Shown here in pieces: positions 43,701-53,016 of a DNA stretch of 64,000 nucleotides. This stretch comes from Streptosporangium sp. NBC_01755 (GTDB lineage: Bacteria; Actinomycetota; Actinomycetes; Streptosporangiales; Streptosporangiaceae), in NCBI RefSeq assembly GCF_035917995.1, contig NZ_CP109131.1, positions 2,852,001 through 2,916,000 on the forward strand. Reading direction: 5' to 3'. Every line of letters begins with the position of its first letter. Position 1 is the first letter of the stretch. The notes beneath the pieces were generated by a model. It worked only from the letters and a program-made list of their open reading frames with translations. It had not been told where the DNA came from and made no database searches. Made by a program: the position numbers and the translations under genes.

Positions 43701-43917
43701 CGCCCTCACGCAGCGAGAGGCGGAGCCTTCCTGGCACCCCGGCGCGGAGCGCGGCGTCCGCGGCGTTCTGCGCGAGCTCGACGATCAGCCGGTCGCGGTA
43801 GCCGCCGAGCGCGAAGTCCTCCTCCGCGTTGGCGTCCTCGCGGAAACGCGCGGGCGATGCCGTCCAGGCGGCCAGGACGGCGGAGCGCAGTCGTTCGGTG
43901 CCGAAGATGTCAGTCAA
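40726..43917 (-). CDS. Sacsin/Hsp90-like ATPase domain protein
   Basis: 1063 residues. A GHKL ATPase domain lies at the N-terminus: DRLIVELAQNAADAA carries the metal-binding Asn, and GRFGVGFAAVVSVCDEP is the G-box, as in the sacsin repeat and Hsp90. The remaining 800 residues are of the large actinobacterial form without known catalytic motifs. I chose a TTG at 43917 (LTDIFGTERL) with GGAAG eight bases before it; the frame is open to 43974. A disordered stretch with LPAD/LSAD repeats (42700-42770) sits mid-protein. Likely chaperone-like; client unknown. Confidence 0.82.
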   Translation of the reverse strand: MTDIFGTERLRSAVLAAWTASPARFREDANAEEDFALGGYRDRLIVELAQNAADAALRAGVPGRLRLSLREGVLSAANIGAPIDAGGVEGLSTLRVSAKRADAHAAGRFGVGFAAVVSVCDEPVIGSLGSGVVRWSRDQTAALVAAEPELAKELAERGGHVPLLRLPFPAGPVEIPAGFDTLVRLPLRDGAVEDAVRAMLRETSPALLLGLPALESIEVDLDGETRIVTSEGWKVVSASGRFTPEQVAELFADRPTEERSRPHWRVRWAVPVSEATGEPRPLPALVPPVVHAPTPSDEPLDLPVLLIASFPLATDRRHVAPGPLADFLVERAADTYLELLTGLPRTPRLLDLVPGMMGKGELDASIRRAILRRLPDAPLLPALSLPADLPADLPADLSADLSADLSVGPDSKAGPGEAGASLLLSDDLPEGSGTAWTPPAVGAELVVSGRQASVVAATAALLEMVAPMIGGLLPAGWPSRHPAITALGVRRVQLSDIVDMLSGDAVKDRDPAWWRSLYEVLPADDPEALGALPVPLADGRLVRGPRGTLLLTDGSALDPAVLAPLGLRVVHPDAAHPLLLRLGAGEATPRTVLEDPLTRSAVSESLDSPDSEPVAQAVLALVDAAGLTAGDAPWLAELALRGADGELYSAGELLLADGALAGLLDTETHFGTAAPELVERYGPRVLAAVGVLDGFAVVNDHDVMIDPDECDHDLDREDEWLETVLDLLPEMNVPPVAREFSAVRDLEYVADWPAALALLSRPPLRSVLHPLRVLVAGEVVEVLSYTAWWLSTHPVLGGRRPTQLRLPAGDPLLFGLYGDAPAGVDEAALAMIGVRSTLADLLASHGGPDELLDLLGDPSMEVDRAQLRSLWVALAAVDPARVAPPRAVRAVLGDEIVVVDAADGRPVSADAGSGNEGAGEPVVVEAPDLLPLVAGRPLVLAPFDLAEALSELLDLPLAGEEAAGEVTSSGEVRDVPPAVRSLLPTAPASYLAHERLLVDGVPAAWRFSEGTVHASDMEGLARGLAWASGQWGDRLAVAALLRDPAAVPLLLAEADLDSWTAST

Positions 43918-44064
43918 GGCGATCTTCCAAAGGTCGGGGCCCCGCGCGGCCGGCCGTCCTGGCCGAGACACCACGGGAGCGGCGCCCGGCCGGCGACGGC
44001 CGGGCGAGCCGCTGGGAGGGCGGCGGGGACGGCTGCGGGGCGGAACGGGCCCGGCGGCGCCGGG

Positions 44065-44880
44065 TCAGGAGTGACCGAGCGGCTCGGAGGCCGTATCGTC
44101 CACCGATCCGGTCAGGTCGGGTTCCGAGATGTGCTCGGCGGTGTCGTACGAGAGGTCGTCAAGGATCGGCGAGGTCGGCTCGACCTGGTGCGGCAGCACC
44201 GCGGCCTCGGAGTGCGCGCCACAGCCGTGGTCGGCGGCGACCACCCGCCCGTCGTCGGGGGCGTACTCGTTCGCGCAGACGCCGAAGCCGGTGCGCAGCG
44301 CGCCCGCGAGCGGCCAGTAGAAACCGCAGGTGGAGCACTGGGCGGGAGCGGCATGCGCGAGCGGGGTGTGCGGCCCCGACTCGCCGGAGTGCCAGCGCCG
44401 CACGGCTCGGTCGCGGCCGATCGGGGAGAGCACCCGGGCCCGGCCGAGGCCGTACTCGAAGATCATCTGATGGTCGGAGTCGTCATCGGTCTCGGTGAAG
44501 CCCGGCGCGAGCCGGTCATCGTCCTCCGAGGTGGGCAGCAGGTCGCCCACTCCGAGGTCACCCGGGCGGAGCCGATCGCTCCAGGGCACCCACTGCGGCG
44601 GCATCAGCGCACCCGTCCCAGGCAGGAGCACGACCTCGCTGACCGTCACGTTGCGCGCCCGCGAGGCGCGGGCGACGGTGACGGCCCAGCGCCAGCCGCG
44701 GTAGGCGCGGTCGAGGCAGGCGAAGTAGTGGGTGACGACACGGTCGCCCTCGCCCTCGACCCCGAGGTGATCGCCCACGTCGCCCGGCCTGACGTTCTCC
44801 TCGACAGCGGCGCGGGCCAGGTTGACGGCCGCGACGCACGCCTGGTCAAGGACCACGGCGCGGGATCGAGTCCGACTCAT
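44065..44880 (-). CDS. DUF3027 protein
   Basis: 271 residues matching the actinobacterial DUF3027 family: AVNLARAAVEE near the start, GWRWAVTVARASRARNVTVSEVVLLPG, PPQWVPWSDRLRPGDLGVGDLLP, and a CSTCGFYWPLAG...CANEYAPDDGRVV segment with Cys residues that may bind metal. The tail is acidic. It lies upstream of the sacsin-like gene, on the same strand. Function unknown. Confidence 0.88.
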   Translation of the reverse strand: MSRTRSRAVVLDQACVAAVNLARAAVEENVRPGDVGDHLGVEGEGDRVVTHYFACLDRAYRGWRWAVTVARASRARNVTVSEVVLLPGTGALMPPQWVPWSDRLRPGDLGVGDLLPTSEDDDRLAPGFTETDDDSDHQMIFEYGLGRARVLSPIGRDRAVRRWHSGESGPHTPLAHAAPAQCSTCGFYWPLAGALRTGFGVCANEYAPDDGRVVAADHGCGAHSEAAVLPHQVEPTSPILDDLSYDTAEHISEPDLTGSVDDTASEPLGHS

Positions 44881-45060
44881 GAGTCGTCTCCCGTCAGCCT
44901 CGCAGCACGTCGGCCGCTGTCCCTACTGGCTAGCTCGCTCACTGCGCTCACAGTTCATTCTCACCCATGACCGGAGCGAACGGCACCGTGGACTCCCGTT
45001 CACCCGGGGAGTGACCTGGCGCACCGGACAACTCACCCGCCCTTCGGGTATGACTGATAC

Positions 45061-46692
45061 GTGGCAGCTAGGTGGGAGCGGGTTCGACAGACGGTGCGTG
45101 ACGCCTCGCGGCAGGTCGGCAGGTCGGCCGCCGCCGCGGGCCGGGTCGGCGCGCGCGCCGGCCGGGCAGGCGCGCGCGCGGGCCGGGGCACGGGCCGGGC
45201 GACGACGCGGGCGGCCCTGGGCGCGGTCAGCGGCACCCAGCGGGTGGGCAGGGCCGCGCGACGGCTGACCCATGCCCAGGGCGCGGGCCGCACCGGGCTG
45301 GGCCAGCTGATCGAACTGACCGCCGCGCACAGCGCGGGTGATGCCCTGGTCACCGCGGCCCTGGCCGGGACGCTCTTCAAGCTCCCGGTGAACGAGGCCC
45401 GCGGCCAGGTCGCCCTCTACCTGCTGATCACGATGATCCCGTTCGTGGTGGTCGCGCCGTTCGTCGGCCCGGTCCTCGACCGGTTCCGCTCGGGACGGCG
45501 CTTCGTGATGGCCGGCACCTTCTTCGGCCGCGGGCTGCTCTGCTTCGCGATGGCGGCGGCGATCGTCCCCTCCGACGTGTTCACCATCTTCCCGGCGGCG
45601 CTGGCCGTGCTGGTGCTGTCGAAGGCCTACAGCGTCTCCCGTGCGGCGATCATGCCGAGCGTGCTGCCCGCGGACATCGCGCTGGTCACGGCCAACGCGA
45701 GGGTCGCCCTGTTCGCGCTGGTCACGGCAGGCATCGCGGTGCCGGTCGGCGCGGGCGTCAGCGCCTGGCTCGGCGCCGAATGGGTGCTGCGCGGGGCGAC
45801 CGTGCTCTTCCTGCTCCAGGGCGTGCTGGCCATACGGCTTCCGCGCCACGTCGACTCCCCCGATCTGGAGGAACTGGCCGAGGGCGACGAGGAGCGGCCG
45901 CACCGCTGGCGCACGATGCTGAACGTGGGCCCGGTGGTGGCCGAGGCGATGTGGGCCAACGTGGCCATCCGCCTCTACTCCGGGTTCCTCCTGTTCTACC
46001 TGCTCTTCCTCGTGCAGGACAGGAACCTGCCGGGCCTTCCGCCGGCGGTCGCCATCGGCGTGCTGGCCGTGGCCGCCGGTGTCGGCGGGCTGGCGGGCAC
46101 GGCCGTGGCCTCCTGGGTGCGTAACCACTCCCCACAGGTCATCGTGCTGGCCACGCTCGCGGTGACGAGCACGGTCACGGTGCTGGCCGCCGTCGTCTTC
46201 CAGCTGTGGAGCGCGGTGGCGGTCGCGCTGGTGGCCGCGTTCGCCCAGGGCCTGGGCAAGCTCGCGCTGGACGCGATCGTGCAGCGCGAGATCGGCGAGG
46301 AGGTGCGCTCGTCCACGTTCGGGGTGGTGGAGGCCTTCCTGCAGATCTCGTGGGTGCTGGGCGGCCTGGTCGGACTGCTGCTGTCGCTGTTCGCCGGCGG
46401 ATCGGCCGGGCTGGCCCTGATGACCGTGGTGCTGGCGGGCTCGCTCGGCTGGCTGCTGGTCCGTCGCCGCAGGCGGGTCAGGGAGGTGGACGCCAGGGTC
46501 GAGGCCGCAAGAGGCCCGGCCTCCTCCCCCTCGGGGCCCCGCCCCGCCGGAGGCGGGGAGCGGTTCTCCCGGGACGGGGTCTCCGCGGAGTGGGTCAGGC
46601 CGCGGTCCGCGGGGACGGCCACAACGGTCGTGCGGCATGAGGACGCCCCCACGGAGAAGCGGACCAGACCGCTGACCTCCCCCCACGGCTGA
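45061..46692 (+). CDS. MFS transporter with basic N-terminal extension
   Basis: 543 residues from a GTG. The first 75 residues are rich in Arg, Gly and Ala (ARAGRAGARAGRGTGRATT) and may bind nucleic acid or lipid head groups. About 12 membrane helices follow, with LDRFRSGRRFVMAG as the loop motif. The C-terminus is a long charged disordered tail. Family: actinobacterial DHA-type MFS often divergent from DUF3027. Substrate unknown. Confidence 0.85.
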   Translation: MAARWERVRQTVRDASRQVGRSAAAAGRVGARAGRAGARAGRGTGRATTRAALGAVSGTQRVGRAARRLTHAQGAGRTGLGQLIELTAAHSAGDALVTAALAGTLFKLPVNEARGQVALYLLITMIPFVVVAPFVGPVLDRFRSGRRFVMAGTFFGRGLLCFAMAAAIVPSDVFTIFPAALAVLVLSKAYSVSRAAIMPSVLPADIALVTANARVALFALVTAGIAVPVGAGVSAWLGAEWVLRGATVLFLLQGVLAIRLPRHVDSPDLEELAEGDEERPHRWRTMLNVGPVVAEAMWANVAIRLYSGFLLFYLLFLVQDRNLPGLPPAVAIGVLAVAAGVGGLAGTAVASWVRNHSPQVIVLATLAVTSTVTVLAAVVFQLWSAVAVALVAAFAQGLGKLALDAIVQREIGEEVRSSTFGVVEAFLQISWVLGGLVGLLLSLFAGGSAGLALMTVVLAGSLGWLLVRRRRRVREVDARVEAARGPASSPSGPRPAGGGERFSRDGVSAEWVRPRSAGTATTVVRHEDAPTEKRTRPLTSPHG

Positions 46693-46723
46693 GCCGCGAA
46701 GCGGGCAGGCGGTCGGCGGGCTG

Positions 46724-47122
46724 TCAGTCGTCCAGGTCGTCGGCCACCGCCCGGAGCACGGCGGCGATCTTCTTCGCGTGCGTGGCCTCGGGGTGCTTGC
46801 CCTTCTGGTACGACGTGGAGACCGTGTCCAGCAGCTTGATCAGGTCTTCCACGATGACGACCATCTCGTCGGGCTTCTTACGCTTGCCCTTGGGCTTGGC
46901 GGTCTTGGCGAGCGTGGGGGGCTGGTCGATCACTCGAACCGAGAGCGCCTGCTGGCCGCGGCGCCCCTCGGCCACACCGAACTCGACCTTCTGGCCCGGC
47001 TTGAGGGATTCCACGCCGGAGGGCAGCGCGGAAGAATGCACGAAGACCTCACCGCCGTCGTCGCGGGTGAGGAAACCGAAACCCTTGTCGGCGTCGTACC
47101 ACTTGACCTTGCCACTCGGCAC
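46724..47122 (-). CDS. Cold-shock-domain protein with C-terminal extension
   Basis: 132 residues from a GTG. A cold-shock domain occupies about 1-65, with RNP1 KGFGFLTRDDG and RNP2 VFVHSSAL, and binds single-stranded nucleic acid. The extra half is a basic linker (KPKGKRKKPDE) and a helical tail. This long form is common in Actinobacteria alongside short CspA proteins such as the one at 60433. Role in RNA handling inferred. Confidence 0.92.
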   Translation of the reverse strand: MPSGKVKWYDADKGFGFLTRDDGGEVFVHSSALPSGVESLKPGQKVEFGVAEGRRGQQALSVRVIDQPPTLAKTAKPKGKRKKPDEMVVIVEDLIKLLDTVSTSYQKGKHPEATHAKKIAAVLRAVADDLDD

Positions 47123-47212
47123 AGGGGTGACCTCGTTCAGACTGTCGTGAAAAGGAATGGATGTAGGTTATGCCCAGCGGACGCCGAGAGCGACCGTGTA
47201 TTGGGGCCCGAA

Positions 47213-47842
47213 TTACACAAGAGCCGTGGGAGTTCGCCAGCTGTCGAACCATTCGGTGAACTCGGTCAGATCACCCAGGATCACATCCGCTCCGTGATCA
47301 CGCAGTTCCCCCGCCGGGTAGACGCCCGTTGCCACCGCCACGCTGACGGCTCCTCCCGCTCGCGCCGCCTCGATGTCCGCGACGTGATCTCCAACATAGG
47401 CGGCGGCGCCGAAAGTCGCGAGCGCGGGCCCCTTCGCCGCCCCGAAGACCGATCCGACGAGCTCGTCCACCTCCAGGCCGAGGAACTCGACGGTGTGCGC
47501 CGCGTCACGGGCGTTCTTCCCCGTCACCACGGTGACCCTGCCCCCGGCCCGCCGTACGGCGTCGACCGCCTCGCGCGCGCCGGGCATGAGAGTGGTGACG
47601 GGAACCGCAATCGACGGGTACAGCCGCCGGTAGACGTCGGCTGCCGCGGGGACCTCGGCGGCGGGCATCCAATTGGCCAGTTCCCATTCCAGCGGTGGCC
47701 CCAGCCTGGCCAGCACGGCGACGCTGTCGATGAAGAAGCCGGTACGCAGCGCCACCTCGTCGTAAACGGCGGCGATGCCCGCGCGCGTGTCGGCAAGCGT
47801 CAGATCGAGGTCAAATCCCACCGAGTTCATCGGGTCACTCAC
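47213..47842 (-). CDS. HAD-family hydrolase, phosphoglycolate-phosphatase-like
   Basis: 209 residues. Motif I is FDLDLTLADT, motif II-III VVTGKNARD and motif IV YVGDHVADIEAA. Cap type C1. It dephosphorylates a small metabolite. The GTG at 47842 or the ATG at 47830 may be the start. Upstream of the cold-shock gene on the same strand, with a 90-base gap. Confidence 0.88.
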   Translation of the reverse strand: MSDPMNSVGFDLDLTLADTRAGIAAVYDEVALRTGFFIDSVAVLARLGPPLEWELANWMPAAEVPAAADVYRRLYPSIAVPVTTLMPGAREAVDAVRRAGGRVTVVTGKNARDAAHTVEFLGLEVDELVGSVFGAAKGPALATFGAAAYVGDHVADIEAARAGGAVSVAVATGVYPAGELRDHGADVILGDLTEFTEWFDSWRTPTALV

Positions 47843-48146
47843 CGCTCCTTGTCGGCTACTCGAAGAGGATTCTCCGAGAAGCCCTCAAAGAATGCCAAAT
47901 CCCCCTAAATATGGCCAATCCCAGGTGTTGTACATGACGCCGCCCACTGTAGAACCCTTCACCGGAAGGATTTACTTATCCGCCGACAAACGGTCCCTCC
48001 CCGGACGGTTCCGCTGAGCGCCCGACGGCCTGCACACCCCCCTCGGCGAGCCGGTCGGCGTGCCCTCGCAACGAGCCTGGACCGGTGCGGTGCGACCCGG
48101 CGTGGTCGGCACTGGATAGGGTCATGATGGAGGTATCGGCAGAGAA
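47843..48146. other. 304-bp divergent gap between the HAD and TetR genes
   Basis: A moderately AT-rich patch lies at 47880-47990. It must hold both promoters. I see no clear palindrome for the TetR protein and no small gene. Confidence 0.4.
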
Positions 48147-48770
48147 ATGACCAGATCAACGCGCGAACGGATCATCGACGAATCCCTGCGGCTGTTCGCC
48201 GAACGAGGCTACTCGGCAACCTCGGTGGCCGAGATCGAGGCCGCCTCCGGGCTGTCACCGGGCGCCGGGGGTCTCTACCGGCACTTCAAGTCCAAGTACG
48301 AGGTGCTGGCCGCGGCGGTGAACGAGCACGCGGCCAGAACACGGGCGCAGATCGCCGAGACCCTGGCCGAACTCAGCGTCGTCGACACCTCGGCCGAGGT
48401 CGAGGAGCGGCTGGCCCACCTGTGCAGGGCCGGGCTGGCCAAGGTCCGCGAGGAGAGAGACCTCACCCGCGTCTTCTTCCGCGACCTGAGCCAGTTCCCC
48501 GAGCTGGTCGCGACCGTACGCGAAGGCCTCCTACAGCCCATGTTCGACGCGATCACCACCTGGTTCCGCGCCCAGCCCGAATACGCCGGGGCCGATGTCG
48601 ACTGGCCCGCCATCGGTGCCGTGCTCGGCGGGGCGGTGATCCATTACCGGCTGTTCGAGGAGACCGTGGGCGAACCCCCCGGCCGCGCGGAGCGCGACCG
48701 TTTCGTCGCCTCCTGGGTGCGCCTCGCGCTCGGCCTGCTGCCCCGCTCGGCGATCCAGGCCATCGGCTGA
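48147..48770 (+). CDS. TetR/AcrR-family regulator
   Basis: 207 residues. HTH at about 5-52 (RERIIDESLRLFAERGYSATSVAEIEAASGLSPGAGGLYRHFKSKYEVL), then a helical ligand domain. The ligand and target are unknown; neighbours on both sides are on the opposite strand, so it probably acts elsewhere or on itself. Confidence 0.93.
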   Translation: MTRSTRERIIDESLRLFAERGYSATSVAEIEAASGLSPGAGGLYRHFKSKYEVLAAAVNEHAARTRAQIAETLAELSVVDTSAEVEERLAHLCRAGLAKVREERDLTRVFFRDLSQFPELVATVREGLLQPMFDAITTWFRAQPEYAGADVDWPAIGAVLGGAVIHYRLFEETVGEPPGRAERDRFVASWVRLALGLLPRSAIQAIG

Positions 48771-48854
48771 GAGACCCGGCATCCAGGCCATCGGCTGAGA
48801 GACCCGGCGCGGGCCGCGGAACGCGGTCTTCCCTCGTAGCCCGGCCGAGAGGGG

Positions 48855-50195
48855 TCACCTGCCTCCCCTCCCCGTGGTGACCTCGGGATCGAGCAGGCGG
48901 TAGGCCAGCCAGAAGACACCCCATGCCGCGCCCAGCAGGAACATGAACCCGCTGATGGCGAAGAACTCCTCCACCACGGTGCCGAGGTCGTTCCTGGCCC
49001 GGACGAGGGCGACCAGGCCACCACCGAGGGTGTAGCTCACGATCGGAGCGGCCATCGCGAGAGCCTTGTCAGAGGTGTGCCAGCTCTGACAGGTGGTCAC
49101 CACGAGCACCGCGACGGCCCAGACCAGCACCGGGATCCGGAAGATCGCGATCGGGGCGAGCGGGAGGAGGATCAGCAGCCCGGCCAGGGCGAGCAGGCCC
49201 AGGCCGACCGTCTCGCGCCGGTGGCTCAGCAGGATCGTCCGGGGGTCCCGCGCGGCGAGGGTGACCTCCTCTCCCGACCGCCCCAGGCTCCACCGCCCCT
49301 CTCCCGACCGACCCGGGCTCCACCGCCCCTCTCCCGACCGCCCCAGGCTCCGCCGACCCGGCCAACCCCGCTGACCACGTAACCGCCGCCTGGCCAGCCG
49401 CTCCTCTGCCTTCCGTATGCCCCTGGCCACGCCGGGCGGCAACCCGGGCCGTGCCACCGCGCCCTCCGGCCCTTCACCCGGTGCTTCCGACGACGACGTC
49501 TCTTCCGCCGACTCCGGTCGAGCCGCTCCCGATGCCTCGGGTGCCGCCGGTGCGGCCTCCTGACGCCCCCGCCCCTCTGCTTCCGGCGGCGAGGGATCCC
49601 GTATGAGCGGTATCTCCTCGGTCGGCGGATCGCTCTCCACCTCGTCCTCCCACTCGTCTGAACCGTCGCCGGGCACTGCCGGCCCGTCCTCGTCGTCTCC
49701 GGTGGTGGCCGAGGACGACGGTGAGAGGCCGTGATCCTCCTGCCCCGCCTCGCGAGGGGGCGGGGCGGCATCCGGGGAACCCCCCGTCGAGGCGTACGGA
49801 TGCCCCCGCACGGCTCTGCGAGGAGCGGGGACGCCGAGATCGCCAGGCGCGCGCCCGGCGGGACCCGCCGGATCGGAATCGGGGGCGGAATCGTCCGGTG
49901 TGGGCGCGGCGAGGGGCACGACGGGAGTGACGACGCCCCCGGCCCGGAAGGGCGGCTGGACGCCCAGGCGGCGCAGCTCGCGGCGGACCAGCACGGCGGG
50001 GTCACCGAACCGGGCCAGCACCCTCTCCACGACGACCGGGTCGTCCGTCCCCGCCCGCTCGGCGTCGATCCGCCTGCGCAGCACCGCGACGAAGTTGATC
50101 CGCTGTCTCGGCTGCAGCACGCCGTGGGCGGCGTCGGCCGCCTTGCTGACGTAGTCCAGGACGAGCTGGTCGGCACGCTCGATCACGCTGGCCAT
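48855..50195 (-). CDS. Membrane protein with N-terminal HAAS-like helical domain
   Basis: About 446 residues. The N-terminal 70 residues (DYVSKAADAAHGVLQPRQRINFVAVLRRRID) resemble the HAAS/permease-prefix signalling domain. A 220-residue acidic disordered region follows, then RSGEGRWS repeats, then about four membrane helices (GLLALAGLLILLPLAPIAIF, PVLVWAVAVLVVTTCQSW, and two more). I used the ATG at 50195; a GTG at 50186 has better ribosome-site spacing. The minus-strand tandem repeat (about 49268-49358) keeps frame. Function unknown. Confidence 0.75.
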   Translation of the reverse strand: MASVIERADQLVLDYVSKAADAAHGVLQPRQRINFVAVLRRRIDAERAGTDDPVVVERVLARFGDPAVLVRRELRRLGVQPPFRAGGVVTPVVPLAAPTPDDSAPDSDPAGPAGRAPGDLGVPAPRRAVRGHPYASTGGSPDAAPPPREAGQEDHGLSPSSSATTGDDEDGPAVPGDGSDEWEDEVESDPPTEEIPLIRDPSPPEAEGRGRQEAAPAAPEASGAARPESAEETSSSEAPGEGPEGAVARPGLPPGVARGIRKAEERLARRRLRGQRGWPGRRSLGRSGEGRWSPGRSGEGRWSLGRSGEEVTLAARDPRTILLSHRRETVGLGLLALAGLLILLPLAPIAIFRIPVLVWAVAVLVVTTCQSWHTSDKALAMAAPIVSYTLGGGLVALVRARNDLGTVVEEFFAISGFMFLLGAAWGVFWLAYRLLDPEVTTGRGGR

Positions 50196-50331
50196 CCTCT
50201 CTCGACATCGCCTCGCTCGTGAGCTTCTTCCCCCATTCACCCCCCATCACATGATCGATTCAGGCCCTTCGTGTGATCACGGAATTCACTCAGGCGGCAC
50301 GATGTCGGTCAAGCCTCTTACCATTGACGGA

Positions 50332-52743
50332 ATGAGCACGGAGTTCACCGAGTGGCTGCGCAGCCAGAGCGACGATCGGTTGCGGGCTCTCGTCTCCGTA
50401 CGCCCCGAGCTCATCACCCCCGTGCCCGCGCATCTGGAGGGGCTGGCCGGGCGGGCCGGCAGCCCGTCGGCGGTGGGCAGGGCGCTCGACCGGCTCGATC
50501 GGTTCACGCTCGCGGTCATGGAGACGCTGGTCGTGCTTCCCGGCCCTGTCCCCTACAGGTCGCTACGCACCCAGATGGCCCGCGCCCTGCCGGGGACGGC
50601 CGGGCAGGCGTTTCAGAGCGCGCTCAAGGAGGCCGTCGAGCGGCTGCGCACCATGGCGCTGGTCTACGGACCCGACCGGGCTCTGACCCCGGCCCCCGGT
50701 GTGCGGGAGGTGCTGGACGGTCCCGCCGGGCTCGGCCCGCCCGCCGAGGAGGCGTTCCGGCACCATTCCGCCGAGCGGCTGGCCGAGCTGGTCCAGGACG
50801 CCGGGGGCGAGGACGGCGACACCAGGGAGGCCCTCGCCGCACTGCTCGGCGATCCGGAGATCGTCGGACGGCTGGTCGAGGAGGTCTCGCCGCAGGCCCG
50901 GTCGGCGCTCAACGAGCTGGCCTGGGGTCCGGCCAGTGGCCGGGTGCCCAACGCCCGCCGCGAGGTTCGGGCCGCCACCGCGAAGTCGCCGATCGAGCAG
51001 CTCCTCTCCCGCGCGCTGCTGGCCGCCACCGGCGAGGAGACCGTGGTGCTGCCCCGCGAGGTCGCGCTGTTCCTGCGCGACGGCCGGATCCACCGGGACC
51101 TGTCCCCCCTCCCGCCCGCGACCGGGGGCACCGAGCCCGACCAGAGGCTCGCCGACCGCACGGCGGCCGGGCAGGCCTTCACCTTCACCCGCACGGTGGA
51201 GGAGCTGTGCGAACGCTGGAGCATCGACCCGCCCGGCGTGCTCCGTAGCGGCGGCCTGGCCGTGCGCGATCTCAAACGGGTCGCGACCCTGCTCGACCAG
51301 CCCGAATGGGTGGCGGGGCTGATCATCGAGGTGTGCTACGCGGCGGGGCTGGTCGCGGCGAGCGGCGCGGTCGACGGGGAGTGGATGCCCACCCCCGGCT
51401 ACGACGGCTGGCGGGTGAAGGCCACCGAGGACCGCTGGGCCGTACTGGCCACCGCCTGGCTCACCATGGACCGGGTGCCGGGGGTCATCGGCGAGCGTGA
51501 CGAGCGTGACCGGCTGCTCAACGCCCTCCATCCCGACCTACGCCGCGCCGCCGCCGCCGAGGTGCGCGCCACCACCCTGGCCATGCTCGCCTCGACGCCG
51601 GGGGTGGCCCCCACTCTCGACGCGGTACGGATGCGTCTGGCCTGGGAACAGCCCCGCCGTCGCGGCGGCCAGCGCGACCAGTTGGTGGAGTTCACGCTGC
51701 GCGAGGCCGAGCAGATCGGCGTCACCGGCCTCGGACTGCTCTCCGGCCACGGTCGAGCCCTGCTTCCCGAGGCCCTCGACGGCCCCGACGTCTCCGGTGA
51801 CCCCGGCATCCCCGGCGGGGGCCGTGCCGCCTCGGCCGCCCGCCTGCTGCTCCCGCTGCTGCCCGAGCCGCTTGATCACGTGCTCCTGCAGGCCGACCTG
51901 ACCGCCGTCGCCCCCGGTCCGCTCACCGGTGACCTGAGACGGTGGCTGGCGCTGGCGGCCGAGGTGGAGTCGACCGGCGGTGCGACGGTCTACCGCTTCG
52001 ACGAGCGGTCGATCCGGCGGGCGCTGGACTCCGGGCAGGGCGCCGAGGAGATGCTGGCCATGCTGGAGCGCCACTCGACCACGCCGGTGCCGCAACCGCT
52101 CAGCTACCTGGTCACCGATGTGGCCCGGCGCCACGGCCGGATGCGCGTCGGCACGGCGAGCGCGTACGTGCGATGCGACGACTCCTCGCTGCTGGACGAG
52201 GTGATGGCCGACAGGCGGGCGATCCCGCTACGGCTGCGGCGGCTCGCCCCCACGGTGATCGCTTCCAAGTCTTCCCGGCCGACGCTGGTCGACTCGCTGC
52301 GCGCGATGGGTTACGCCCCGGCCGCGGAGTCCCTCGACGGCGACGTGATCATCACCCAGCTCGACGTCCGCAGGACCGAGAGCACCCTGGCGGTCCGCGC
52401 CCCGGTCACGTTCGGCGGCCCCGAGGCCGACATGGTGGCGGCCGCCGTCCGCGCCGTACGCGCGGGTGACGCCGCCCACCAGGCCCGCAGGGCCCCGGTG
52501 GCCGCCCCCGGCGGCCAGGTGCCGCGCTCCCCCGCCACCTCCACGATCGTCGCCCTGCGCGAGGCCATCCGGCAGGGGTCGCAGGTCTGGATCGGTTACC
52601 TCGACTCCCAGGGCAACGCCACCAGCCGGATCCTCGAACCGGCCCGGATGGAGGGCGGCTATCTCACCGCCTACGACGAGACGCGGGCGGCGGTGCACCG
52701 CTTCGCCCTGCACCGCATCACCGGCATCGCCGACATCGCCTGA
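50332..52743 (+). CDS. Helicase-associated domain protein
   Basis: 803 residues. The ATG at 50332 gives MSTEFTEWLRSQSDDRL, the usual start of this actinobacterial family; two earlier in-frame starts are less likely. It has an XPB/Ssl2-like N-terminal region and ends with the helicase-C_3 and WYL-like part (LRRLAPTVIASKSSRPTLVDSLRAMGYAPAAES; QVWIGYLDSQGNATSRILEPARM). It lacks Walker motifs, so it is not an active helicase alone. Its regular neighbour is the XPB helicase, 1.2 kb downstream, and the two probably work together in DNA repair. Confidence 0.85.
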   Translation: MSTEFTEWLRSQSDDRLRALVSVRPELITPVPAHLEGLAGRAGSPSAVGRALDRLDRFTLAVMETLVVLPGPVPYRSLRTQMARALPGTAGQAFQSALKEAVERLRTMALVYGPDRALTPAPGVREVLDGPAGLGPPAEEAFRHHSAERLAELVQDAGGEDGDTREALAALLGDPEIVGRLVEEVSPQARSALNELAWGPASGRVPNARREVRAATAKSPIEQLLSRALLAATGEETVVLPREVALFLRDGRIHRDLSPLPPATGGTEPDQRLADRTAAGQAFTFTRTVEELCERWSIDPPGVLRSGGLAVRDLKRVATLLDQPEWVAGLIIEVCYAAGLVAASGAVDGEWMPTPGYDGWRVKATEDRWAVLATAWLTMDRVPGVIGERDERDRLLNALHPDLRRAAAAEVRATTLAMLASTPGVAPTLDAVRMRLAWEQPRRRGGQRDQLVEFTLREAEQIGVTGLGLLSGHGRALLPEALDGPDVSGDPGIPGGGRAASAARLLLPLLPEPLDHVLLQADLTAVAPGPLTGDLRRWLALAAEVESTGGATVYRFDERSIRRALDSGQGAEEMLAMLERHSTTPVPQPLSYLVTDVARRHGRMRVGTASAYVRCDDSSLLDEVMADRRAIPLRLRRLAPTVIASKSSRPTLVDSLRAMGYAPAAESLDGDVIITQLDVRRTESTLAVRAPVTFGGPEADMVAAAVRAVRAGDAAHQARRAPVAAPGGQVPRSPATSTIVALREAIRQGSQVWIGYLDSQGNATSRILEPARMEGGYLTAYDETRAAVHRFALHRITGIADIA

Positions 52744-53016
52744 GATGTCCTTGGCGGGTCCGGCCGGGATCGGGAACGGCCCCGGTGTGCCGGGGAAGGC
52801 CACGGGGTATTCTCGATCTCGGGATGGGACCGCCGCGAGATCGGTCATCTGTCCGGCGGGGCCGCGTCGCTCGCCGGGGCGCGAGGGCCCCTGCAGTCTC
52901 ATCCTGGCCCTAGCTGCCGGAATGCGACCGAGTCCAGTCGCCAATGGCGCACGGCTCACGACCCATATCGTGATATCTGTTGATGTTCCGAGCTCCACAG
53001 AAGCGAGAGATCCACA